A stretch of DNA of 64,000 bases, from contig NC_059471.1 in the NCBI RefSeq assembly GCF_018139145.2, forward strand, positions 47,043,845-47,107,844. The letters are read 5' to 3'. The stretch's first letter is position 1. Every line of letters begins with the position of its first letter. The DNA comes from Gymnogyps californianus (lineage: Eukaryota; Chordata; Aves; Accipitriformes; Cathartidae). A program made the position numbers and the translations under genes. The notes under the pieces were generated by a model that ran no database searches, was not told the DNA's origin, and was given only the letters and a program-made list of their open reading frames with translations. Of the stretch, positions 42,401 through 53,111 are shown one piece after another.

Positions 42401-44388
42401 ACAGAAAGCCCTCTTTTTTGGGATTAAACCTCCAAGCAGAAGTAAAATTTCATTGAGGATTGAATTTTATCTTCTAATTAAAAAAAAAAGTGTTTACTTG
42501 TCTCATTCTTAGGAAAACTCATACACAAACTGATCTCCACCGTTTCCAGCACATTTAAGCACATCTTTCCCCATAAGCATGCAATTGTGAAAAGGGAGGG
42601 TGTGGGAAGGGGAGGATGGTATATGCAGCAGCACGACCATATTTTATTACTGCTAATCCATCAGCACATCATGTTCTGACTGCAAGAAGCCCATTAACAA
42701 AGACGTTTGATGCAATTAAAATGAAAGTACATTTTGGTGTGAGACAAATGTATGTATAAAAATACACATATGAAAAAAATATATCAAAATCGGGATAATC
42801 AAGTGCATTTCATGTAGTTTCTGTGTGAGTACAAATAATCACTTCATTTTTTCCCTGTGTATGTTTTTAATCAGCCTGAGGCACAGTGGGAGGTATTGCT
42901 TCAGCTTTCCAATAAGGAAAGGGCCAGGATTAAGGAGGGTTCTGCCTTCAAAGCCGTGCTAGGTCCAGAGGGAGTCTCCTCCTGGGGTTTTGGCATTGGA
43001 AGGTCTTTGAAGTTTTTTGGATTTTTACTTACCAGGTGGTCTTAACTCATAGCAGTGTCTCCTCTGAGCTGCAGTTGCAGAGCACGGCAGGGAACCTACC
43101 TGCTTCACTTTCTGGAGTAAAGAAGCCACAGAAAAAATTATACTTTTGCAGGATGGTTATATCTCTTATGGGAGCACAACAATCCCTGCTTCAGAACCTG
43201 ATATGGAATAGAAATATCTGCCAGACAGCAGAAAGTCTGATTCAGTTAAAAACTAGCGTTTAACAGTAGTGGAAAGAGCTGTCTGAATCCAGCCATTAGA
43301 TGGCAGAATTGATCAAGCAATAACCTGATTTTAGTGCCATGTAGCGTATGCCCCAAACCAGATGGTTTAAAGAGTAGATACCAAGCAGCAGCTGGTGCTT
43401 GTATATATTCCCAAAATACCGTACCTGGCCTACCTGCAGGCACTTTGAGCTAACAGAGACCACAGTATTTGTATATCATTTCCAGAAGCAGCACTTCGGG
43501 GTCTGGGGATCAAAGCATCAATCAATGAGCATTGTTAGATCTTTTGTAGGCGTGTGCCTTTGAAGACCTGTACCTGTGTAAATATTGACCATCATGATGC
43601 TGTCTGGCTATACATTTTTGGCAATAGCACTGGTACAATCCAGTTGTCTGTTTCCCTAAATACCTTTGCTTTGAGAGCTATCTGTTCTGAAGTGAATGGG
43701 CTCAGCCAGTTTTTAACTGCAGTTAGTTTCTTTGGGCATCAGACAACCTCAATAAATTACTTACCATTAGCAGCTCATTACCAGCAGTTACATTCTGCGG
43801 GAGGTGATTTCTAAAATTTTAGCCATTCTTCTCCCACGTAACTGCAATATCTTCAGATAAGGAAGCACAACACTACCAAATCTAACAACCCCTGAACCCA
43901 CATAATTTCATTACCTCTTTCCCTTTTGTGAGAATAAAAAAGTGTTATTTTTTAATCAATGTGCTGACTCCAGTAAATTATTTCAGCATTAGCTTTCCTA
44001 GTACTCCTCTTCCCATTAAAATTCCCTGTAGTCTAATTGCTGTTCCCAAACTATACACACCTCTAGCTCCAGATTAAGATATCTTATATTCTTCCTTAGT
44101 GCCTAAAGACAGTATTTCATATTGGCTAGTTCACTCTAAGGAAAACTAGAGAAAGGAATTTAAACAGGATTTAGATAATCTACAGCTAGAATTATCAATT
44201 TTGTGTGCAGAAACAATATTGACAGGTATGCCTCCAACTGGTTGTTCATGCAGATATTTAAATATGTTACATCCATATATGTCATTAGCGCCAAAAGAAA
44301 CTTAAAAGGATTTCAGCTCTTTCTCCCAGGATTCAAACTGGCATACTAATCCCCTTCTTTCAAAATTTCAAGTCCGATGTTTATTACC
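36421..44388. other. AT-rich noncoding DNA
   Basis: No gene supported. A 139-codon plus-strand frame at 38165-38584 has a hydrophobic middle but no recognised family and no splice context, so it is left out. A perfect 10-bp inverted repeat (37381-37390 against 37405-37414) is present. Confidence 0.5.
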
Positions 44389-44456
44389 TTTTTCTTTTCT
44401 TTTCTTTTCTTTTCTTTTCTTTTCTTTTCTTTTCTTTTCTTTTCTTTTCTTTTCTT
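44389..44456. repeat. (TTTTC)n pentanucleotide microsatellite
   Basis: About 13 uninterrupted CTTTT units. It is a pyrimidine-only tract, the same class of array as the purine GGGAA tract at 13.4 kb, and is probably polymorphic in length. Confidence 0.95.
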
Positions 44457-44597
44457 CACCTACAAGTGCATACAAATTCTGATAATAAACTGGTCCGTAT
44501 TTCACAATTGACTTCAATTTATTTCTTCTTTACAAGGATATTGGGATTCATACCTCCTAACATTAAGTATCTACTTCTGAACTTGTCACCTGGGATC

Positions 44598-44720
44598 CCT
44601 TTATAGTCAGTGGAAAGCAATAGTCACTTCTAGAGGCAATTCATCCCATCTATTTTAGATGTCTGCTTTAGGATGCGTCTGCTCTAGAAGTGATGATTTC
44701 TCTCCAGTGACTATAAAAGG
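44598..44720. repeat. Imperfect inverted repeat, possible MITE remnant
   Basis: The left arm (44598-44635) and right arm (44682-44720) are reverse complements with about five mismatches and one gap over 39 positions. Both contain ACTTCTAGAG next to a TATAGTCA-like end. The loop holds a further palindrome (44647-44661, CATCTA...TAGATG). The long paired arms suggest a fold-back element or the remnant of a small DNA transposon. No family was recognised and no clear target-site duplication was found. Confidence 0.5.
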
Positions 44721-45082
44721 AGCCTGGGGGGACTTAGCTGAGATACAAATTGCCAGTCTCAACATTTGGTCAGGTGAATCCCATGCTGAGAGTTTAAGGT
44801 CTTGCAATCAGGATTGCAATATTTTGCCACCTCTTTGGACAAGAACTGGATGCAATCTGTATCTCTTTTGCTACACAGAAGTAGATTATGAGGGACAAAA
44901 TCCACCAATTGCATATCTTTTAAAGGTGAGCAAAACACTTACACCTGTAGAGTATACTAATCAGGATGCTAACATGTATTTATGTTAAGAAAGAGTGGTG
45001 GGGAAATCACATCAATTAACTGAAAAATTCTCAGTAATGAAATGTAAAAGGGCATTAAAATTAACTTGTAACAAATAAGCAT

Positions 45083-45128
45083 GATACAAATTGTTGTATC
45101 AAATTGTACAAATGGTTTTGTACAATTT
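45083..45128. other. Two adjacent short hairpins
   Basis: The first is a perfect 7-bp inverted repeat (GATACAA 45083-45089, TTGTATC 45094-45100) with a 4-base loop. The second is a perfect 12-bp inverted repeat (45101-45112 against 45117-45128) with a 4-base loop; both contain TTGTA-type words. There is no gene next to them. This is AT-rich DNA, so chance or cruciform-prone sequence is possible. Confidence 0.6.
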
Positions 45129-46664
45129 GCTTTTGACTATACAGTGATCTCATTTTCACTTCACTGAATAAATGATTTGACCAAATCTGCCAGGCCTAAA
45201 TTTTAAGCTGAAACAAGCAGTAAGATAAATAGCTAGAAAACCAGTTATTTAATTAGCTTTAGTATATTTGAAGGACCATTCTCTCTCTTGATATTTACTT
45301 TGGTGTGAATGACAGTAACACTATAAATTTAACAAGTGTGAGAGTGGAACAGCCTCCCTAGCAAATTCTGTTACCACTTTAAACTCTTCACAGCTCTCAT
45401 CCTCAGTAGTTTTGAACAACTCAGGAATGGATCTATTCATCCTTTTTCTGTGGTTTTGTGTGTTTTGCTTTTATAACCACAAAGAAGTGCTTTGCTATAA
45501 AGAAAATACAAATTGATTTTTAAAGCTTACTTTGACAGTATTCCTTCTGCTATTATTTGCTATACACAGTGAGTCAGCACATGATGAATTTCTAACGACT
45601 TACTCTAAATAGCCAAGACTTCTTCAGTATGTGGAATCCTAGTTCTTCACTTAATTATATTCCCTGCTAGTTTTCTAGTCAATCAACAGCTGCCAACAAT
45701 GTGCATCCATTGTAAGATACCTTACTTGTCTTACAAACTTATCTACTAGTCTGATGTAACAGACAAGCTATGATGTATAAACGTGTTACAATCAGTTTCA
45801 AAGGAGCATCAGAAGTATTTTTGACTGGCAATCTGTATGTATGATAATGGGCTCCTTCAAAGGGAACAATGAATGTCCAGTGAGTCTCTAAAAATACAGT
45901 TAGAAAACATCTCCAGTAGGTGTTTGTATCAATGCTTACAACCTGCCCCCCCCCCGCCCTTTCATTTCCTTCTTGATGTGTGATATTCTTACGGACAAAC
46001 CTGAAATGCGTTAACAGTCATTTCAGTATTTTTGAGTCTCCCAGAGTAGGTGATCTGGAGGGCTTAATCTAATTTTTTTGATATGGTAAGTCTTGACTAT
46101 GCTGTTTTCAGTACTCTTATTAATTTCTGCTTCTATTCAGCTCCATAGAAGGTTACAAGTGTCAGTAATTTGTTTCTTGTTGAAATAATTAGAGTAATGC
46201 TTTCTGCTCTCAACATTTTGCAGCCTGAGGACAGCATAGGACCACTCAGTTTAGTTCATTGCTTCAGGTAGCTGATATGTGAAATTAAAAAAGTAAGCCA
46301 TGTTGATTGGATCCACATGGATGTATCTGTCTCTGGGCTGATGAACTGAACTGAACTTTTAGAATTAGTGTTGGTATGAATAGTCATAGTTTCAAATTCA
46401 AAATACATTTTAGATACTCTCTGCAACAGTCCCTGACAAGTGTCTTTTTAAGGGGCATTATTAATATTAAAATAAAATTTCAAAGTTGGTAAATGTGAGG
46501 CTGTGTAAAGAACAAATAATTTTTTAAGCATTCACTTCCCTGTGAATGGTATATCCATCCTTTAGTTTATCTTAATATTCAAAGGGTTTTCATAATTATT
46601 TATGCTTTAAGATATTTTAAAATAATTTTTATAGATAAAATCTAATTATTGAAATTAAAACAAC

Positions 46665-47259
46665 TGTCTTGGTTTAACCCCAGCTGGCAACTAAGCACCA
46701 CACAGCCGCTTGGTCACTCCCCCCAGTGGGATGAGGGAGAGAATCAGAAGAGTAAAAATGAGAAAACTCCTGTGTTGAGATAAAGACAGTTTAATAGGTA
46801 AAGCAAAAGCCGTGCATGCAAGCAAAGCAAAACAAGGAATTCATTCACCACTTCCCATGGGCAGGCAGGTGTTCAGCCATCTCCAGGAAAGCAGGGCTCC
46901 ATCATGCATAGCGGTTATTTGGGAAAACGAACGCCATCACCCTGAACATTCCCCGCTTCCTTCTTTTTTCCCCCAGTTTTATATGCTGAGCATGACATCA
47001 CATGGTATGGAATATCCCTTTGGTCAGTTGGGGTCAGCTGTCCCAGCTGTGTCTCTTCCCAACTTCTTGTGCACCCCCAGCCTCCTCGCTGGTGGGGTGG
47101 AGTGAGAAGCAGCAAAGGCCTTGACTCTGTGTAAGCACTGCTTAGCAATAACTAAAAGATCCCTGTATTATCAACACTGTTTCCAGCAGAAATCCAAAAC
47201 ATAGCCCCATACTAGCTACTATGACGAAAATTAACTCTACCCCAGCCAAAACCAGCACA
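46665..47259 (-). mobile_element. Solo LTR, same superfamily as the 23.3-kb LTR (minus orientation)
   Basis: The plus strand begins TGTCTTGGTTTAACCCC and ends CCAAAACCAGCACA. This is the reverse complement of an LTR closely related to the one at 23275-23882 along its whole length. Flanks are 46660-46664 ACAAC and 47260-47264 ATAAC, a 5-bp target-site duplication with one difference. On the minus strand TATAAA lies at 46978-46983 and ATTAAA at 46790-46795, in the same order as in the other copy. The middle (U3 distal and R/U5) differs clearly, so the two are different subfamilies and not a pair from one provirus; opposite orientation agrees. No viral coding sequence is next to it. Confidence 0.85.
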
Positions 47260-47264
47260 ATAAC

Positions 47265-48957
47265 CCATAACATTGAAGAAGTAGAGACAGTGAGAGAGTT
47301 TTATTGACCTTCTACAAGAAATGCATCTAGATAAGCACTGACTCTAAGAAAAAAACCTTTAGCTAATTTTGAGCTGCTTAAAATTCCTGTGAGTTTTATG
47401 AATGTCTCAGCCTAGAGACACTGGCACTAACCAACCATGCAGATAGACATTATAATTTTATTGCTAGTGAATGTAATGAAAGGTCTTTTTTTTTTTTTTT
47501 TTAAATTCACAGCTGCATAGTATTTCTCTGCTTAAGAGCTTTATTTCAGGTACAAATTTTAAGAAACTTCATTGATATTAATGGATTTATTCTGGAGTTC
47601 TGTACATATAAATGCACCCAGAATTTGTTTGTACTTTTAAAATCCATTCACTGTGAACAGTTAAAGGTTGCCAAAACCTTACTGAATTCTATTTTTACAA
47701 AGCAAGCAATTAGGTTCAACACAGAGGATGAAAGAAGATTGCTATATAGTGTTTCTTTTGTCTGACACAAAGAGGTATAGGAGTTCTGTGGCACTCGCTC
47801 ATATTTATGCCTCTCTTTAAGAAACACAGACAAGTTCATCCCCAAAACGGTGTGGCCAAAGTCCGTTCTTCTGCACAACAAATGCTTTATCAAAAACATT
47901 ATTAGAAAGGGTGACCAAATGGGATATCATCCAAGGTAGCAAATATCCTGTCTTACACTTCATATTTCCAACACTAACATATATTAATGCCACAAGTGTA
48001 CTAATTGTTCCCTGGGGGATGCTGGGTGCCAGCAAGCTGTAGCAGTGATAATTGTGATATCTAAGCTACCCAGAAGATACAATGACAATATATGTATGTA
48101 CAGGATTGTGAATACTGTGCCTTGATATTCAGGTTAATAGCTGAATCACTTTATTTAAGAATGTCTCTGAAGGGATCTCTAGTTCATTACTGGATATGAT
48201 TCTTCTTTATATTACTATTCTGCTTGTTTCCATGATTATAACCAAACAATACATTTCTGGCCAGCTTATGCTAATACCATCAGCTACCACTTGCATTGCG
48301 CAGTCCGTAATACAACTCTTTGGAATTTGAGGCAATCTTTGCAGTTACAGGCAATCTGGTGTGCTATGGAACAACAAGAGGCTCAAATGAGGGACTTCTA
48401 CAGCAACCCTATAACTATTGCTCCTTCCCTGTGCAGAACCCTTGCTGACTCATTGACTGCTGTTCATGCTGGAACAGTTTTGATATTTATGGTCTGATAT
48501 GGACTCCTGTTTTTAAATGGATTTTCATTATCTTTTTCTTCTCTGCACTTTATTTTAAAAAGACCTGCCAAAATATGTGCTATTTTTTTCTTCACTGCCT
48601 ACTTAACATGGCCTTTATTTTTCCCCAAGCAAATGAATAGTGAAGAGAAGGCTAATATCTCAGTATTTAATAGCCCTGTTGATGTTTGCAGCATAATAAT
48701 TAAAAAACACCAAATCCAAATAGAACTGGGCTGGGAACATGTATATAAAATGCCTGTATTAAGGAAGAAGATATTTAATAGACTGGTGTTAAGGCTTTCA
48801 CTTTACGCAAAAATAGATTTCCTTTTTAGTGTGCTTTGAAATCTTACGTCTCATTAGGACAGCAAGGATAATGTGGATTTGTAACATCTGGCTACACAAT
48901 AATTCTGATTCACACCCACATTTTAGATGTTGACATTGGTTGTGATCTGTGGTACAA
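47265..48957. other. AT-rich noncoding DNA
   Basis: Contains a 17-base T run (47486-47502) and short open frames only. No gene, RNA or repeat family recognised. Confidence 0.55.
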
Positions 48958-49590
48958 ACCCTAGCTCACAGGTAATTGCTATTGGTATCCCTTGGGGATT
49001 AACACTGGTGCAAATACTGTTTAAAACCTTTATTAATGCTCAGATGATGGGATGGAGAGCAGTCAGCCATTTCTCAGATGATATGAAATTGGTTGGGGGA
49101 GTGATTGATACCCTAATGGGCAGAGCTGATGTTCAGAGGTACCTCAGCAGGCTGGAGGAATGGGCTAATGGGAACCTCATACAGTTCAGTGAAGGTGAAT
49201 GCAAAGACCTGCACCACATGCAGCAGTACGGGCTGGCACTGACTGGCTAAGAAAAGGCGAGGTCCTGCTCGACAACAAATTGGACGTGAATCAGACGTGT
49301 GCCCTTGTGGTGAAAGAGACCAACCACATCCTGGGCTGTATTAGCAAGTGATGATTCCCCTTTATTCAACACACGTGAGAGTCCACATTTGAAGTATTTT
49401 ATCTGTTCTTGGGCTCCCCAGCACAAGAAAGACACTGATATACTGGAACGAGTTCTGTAGAGGCCACCAAGCTCGTCAGGGACTGGAGCCTATGATATAA
49501 AAGGAAAGGCTGAGAGAGGATCTGTTCATCCTAGAGAAAGGGAAACCTCAGGGTCAATCCTACTGTCATCTATGACTATCTAATGGAAGA
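48958..49590 (+). mobile_element. CR1 LINE fragment, reverse transcriptase 3' half
   Basis: A plus-strand frame at 48927-49250 keeps the end of the CR1 reverse transcriptase: a 'GLTLVQILFKTFINA' stretch corresponding to the region before the catalytic box, then 'FSDDMKL', an altered form of the usual FADD/YADD-type box, then 'LSRLEEWANGNLIQFSEGECK'. Downstream the match continues through 'CAGACGTGTGCCCTTGTGG' and 'GCTCCCCAGCACAAGAAAGAC' with frame breaks. It lacks the terminal octamers and is an old inactive fragment. Its left edge is approximate. Confidence 0.85.
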
Positions 49591-50268
49591 GAATGTTATG
49601 CTGCAAAATTCTGCTGTGGGCAAAAAGGAGACCCACCTTATATGTGAAGCCAAGAATTTGTTACTAGTATAATAGAAATCTTAGCAGTCTAATAAGAGTT
49701 TTATTATTGCTCCAGATTTAATGGCTACAGGAGAAGAAAATAAAAGAATACTATTTTACAGAAAAGTTTATATATCAGTAATATAAAACTATGGTAAACA
49801 CTGTTATGCATAGACTTCCTAGTGTCTACCACTTTCCTTGATGTTTTGCTTACCCTAGCACTGCCCCTCAGGGTCCTAACATCGACAGTTTCCATCTGGA
49901 TTTTGGGGGAGCTATGGGGAATGATCAGTATCTGAAGTGCTATGCAGTGAGGAGTGTGATGTTGATGCTGATGCTTTCTTCCTCCTCACTTTAATATTCA
50001 CTAGGGCTCATTTTTATGTTTACTAAGAAACTTTTACAACTTGCTCTTTTTTCATTACTTTACATCTCCACATTACATCTGCATTTACTATATATAGTGC
50101 CTTCTATATATGCTTTGTTCTCTTTGTTACCCTTAAAACCAGTTTTCTGCAGCTCCAGGTCTGCATTTTTTATGTCAACAGTAGTGAACTCCTTATAGGC
50201 ATTGTGTCTCTAGTGCCAAGCCTGTGCCTTTTTTTAATTACCTCTCACCTGTACTTCTCTATATTGCA
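49591..50268. other. AT-rich noncoding DNA
   Basis: Spacer between two CR1 fragments of opposite orientation. Nothing recognised. Confidence 0.5.
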
Positions 50269-51970
50269 TCGTAGAATCACAGAATCACAGAATAACAAAA
50301 TTATTTGGGTTGGAAGGGACCTTAAAGATCATCTAGTCCAACTCCCCTGCCATGGGCAGGGACAGCTTTCACTAGATCAGGTTGCTCAAAGCCCCATTCA
50401 GCCTGACCTTGAACACTTCCAAGGGTGGGGCATCCACAACTTCTCTGAGCAACCTGTTCCAGAGTCTCACCACCCTCATCATAAAAAATTTCTTCCTTAT
50501 GTCCAGTCTAAACTTGCCGTCTTTCAGTTTAAAACCATTGCCCCTTGTCCGGTCACTACAGGCCCTGGTAAAAAGTCTTTCTCTGTCTTTCTTGTAAACC
50601 CCCTTTATTGAAAGGCCGCAATAAGGTCTGCCTGAAGCCTTCTTTTCTCCAGGATGAACAACCCCAACTCTCTCCTTCTTCATAGGAGAGGTGTTCCAGC
50701 CCTCTGATCACTTTCATGTCCCTCCTCTGGTCCCGCTCTAACAGGTCCATGTCTTTCTTGTACTGGGGACCCCGAAGCTGGATGCAGTACTCCGGGGGGG
50801 TTCACGAGAGCAGAGTAGAGAGGGAGAATCACCTCCCTCAACCTGCTGGCCATGCTTCTTTTGATGCAACCCAGGATACGGTTGGCTTTCTGGGCTGCGA
50901 GTGCACATTGCTGGCTCATGTCCAATTTTTCATCCACCAGTATTCCCAAGTCCTCTGCAGAGCTGCTCTCAATCCATCCCCCAGCCTGTATTGATACTGG
51001 GGGTTGCCCTGACCCAGGTGCAGGACCTTGCACTTGGCCTTGTTGAACTTCATGGGGTTCACATGGGCCCATTTTTCAAGCCTGTCAAGGTCCCTTCCCT
51101 CTAGCATATCAACTGTACCACTCAGCTTGGAGTCATCTGCAAACTTGCTGAGGGTGCACGCAATCCTACTGTCTATGTTGTTGATGAAGATATTAAAGAG
51201 TATTGGTGCCAGTGTGGGCTCTTGATGGACACCACTCATGACTGGTTTCCGCTTGGACATTGAGCCATTGACTGTAACTCTTTGGACATGGCCAGCCAAC
51301 TAATTCCTTATCCACCTAACAGTTGGTCCATTAAAACCATATCTCTCCGATTTAGAGGTAAGAATGTTGTGGGGGACTGCATCAAAGGCTTTAGAGAAGT
51401 CCAGGTAGATGACGTTCATAGCTCTTCCCTTGTCCACTGATGCAGTCACTCCATCGTAGAAGGCCGCTAGGTTAGTCAGGCACGATTGGCCCTTGGTGAA
51501 GCCACGTTGGCTGTGTCTAACTCCCTCCCTGTCTTCCATATGTTTCAACGTATCTTCCATGACGATCTGCTCCATGATCTTACTGGGCACAGAGGTGAGG
51601 CTGACTGGTCGGTAGTTCCCAGGTTCCTCCTTTATACCCTTGTAAAAAACAGGCATGATGTTTTCCTGTGGGCATTTCACAGGTGTTTCCCTGTTGGTTC
51701 CTAATACATCAGCAGCCCCTGCTCTTCTCTATTTCTTAAAACTCCATCTCCTTCCCCTGCTAAATCTAGTTTAAAGCTCTCCGTATAAGTCTGGACAGCT
51801 TCTTGGTGAAGACCCTCTTGCCCTACTTGGTCAGGTGAATCCCGTCAGCTCCCAGCAGACCCAGGTTCTCAAAGGCAGAACAATGATCGTGAAAGCCAAA
51901 ACCTTGAGTAAGGCACCAGCCACAAAGCTAGGCATTCACCTTTTCAATTAGTCTCCTCCTTCCTAACCCC
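50269..51970 (-). mobile_element. CR1 LINE, internally deleted: ORF1 esterase end joined to ORF2 reverse transcriptase
   Basis: Read on the minus strand from 51960, the first part encodes the end of the CR1 ORF1 SGNH/GDSL-type esterase domain, including 'GLLGADGIHLTK' (the catalytic Asp-His block). Two in-frame stops lie upstream of its natural end. Then at about 51660 the sequence enters the ORF2 reverse transcriptase ('[20 protein letters not shown]', '[16 protein letters not shown]'). A stop follows at about 51300, then 'FADDSKL' near 51130 and '[15 protein letters not shown]'. The C-terminal region 'VVRLWNRLLREVVDAPPLEV' follows, and ACAGAATCACAGAAT-type octamers mark the 3' end at 50269-50300. 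The endonuclease domain and the start of the reverse transcriptase, normally between esterase and RT, are missing. Stops and frame breaks make it non-autonomous. Confidence 0.9.
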
Positions 51971-52940
51971 GTTCCTCTGAGCCGGAGGTGTGGTCATCCT
52001 TGTGATGGTGTTAATGCTCTTTGGACACAGATCTCTTGTGCCGTCTGGTGGACCAGGCTTCCAAAAGTGTGCCCTGTCTGCCCATTGAAACTCAAGGGAC
52101 TTTTTCTTCAAGCGCAGCAGCTAGGCTTTGGACAGCCTCGCCTCATGGTGCTTTTCACTTTGCCAACGAGGAACAAGTCTCTATCCTTGGGTTTTCATTT
52201 AGAAACCTGTTACTGAACAAATCCTATTTTAATGGAGAGGCGTCTCAAACATTATTACATTGGTAGAAAGCCTTCAGAAGACATCTGGTGTCCTCTGGAC
52301 CTCAGAGTATGGTAGCCAGCAGCTCTGTAACTGCTGTAGCTACAAACATCTGCAACTGAAACAAGTGGCTTTTTAATACGGTTACAGAGGCTTACGCTAT
52401 TTTTTAGCAGGCACAAAGCATATCTTTGTTTTTAATTTTCATTAGTATGGAAAGCTGATCATTGGTGTAATAGGATTTCATGCTGTTTATTAAATGTAAA
52501 TGAATTAACATATATACAGAAAGGATCTTTTCCTCATGAGAAACAATGCTAAAACGATGAGCAGAAAAGAAAGGTAAATAAGGCCCTCAGGCACAAACCC
52601 CGAAGCTTCAAAGGAGAAAGGTGAAAGAGCTGTACATCCTCATGTCACAGGACAACCTGTGATTAACCCGAGTTATGGACACTGTCACATCACAGGTAGT
52701 TGGGGCCAGTTCAGATCAACTACTTTCTAGATCAGCCTTCTTGATGAGCCAGATGTTTCAACTCTTACAAAGCTACAGAATCACCTAGAATAAATACTGC
52801 AAAGAGAGTATTGGCTACAGAATGACTTGAGTAAATAGGGAAGTGGAAAATACATCCAGGTCTTAATCAGTCCTGTGAGGGGCTTTTTCCTGTTGTGGAG
52901 GGTGGGTGGGATTCTGGGCACCATTTAACGTGGCTTTTTT
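51971..52940. other. Noncoding DNA beyond the CR1 5' edge
   Basis: The CR1 ORF1-like sequence may run a little past 51970 but cannot be followed by eye. The rest is unrecognised. Confidence 0.4.
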
Positions 52941-53111
52941 GACTCCTCCTTCCCATCAGTCCCTTGGCATGGATTGTGGCTCAAAGCAAAGCGTCACTGC
53001 TTTATGCTGCAAGAGCAAGGCAACATGATCACGAGCCAGATGCAAGCCTGGACCTTCTTGTCACTCAACAGCTGAGCACAGGGCCAATGGGAAGGTAGAG
53101 GAGATCAAAAG
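52941..53111. repeat. Unclassified ~172-bp direct repeat, copy A
   Basis: Matches 61609-61782 in the same orientation at roughly 88-90% identity by eye, with a 3-base indel. Shared blocks include CTTTATGCTGCAAGAGCA, AAGCCTGGACCTTCTTGTCA and GGCCAATGGGAAGGTAGA. There is no open frame, terminal repeat or tail. It may be an unrecognised interspersed repeat, or the visible end of a local duplication flanking the GC-rich gene. Confidence 0.8.

Noticed and set aside
23275..47259. The two LTRs as ends of one large provirus
   Set aside because: They are in opposite orientation, belong to different subfamilies, each has its own target duplication, and no viral coding sequence lies between them.
50204..50611. 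135-codon plus-strand frame, nearly repeated at 63033-63440
   Set aside because: It is antisense to the CR1 ORF2 C-terminus. The match between the two places reflects the repeated element, not a gene family.
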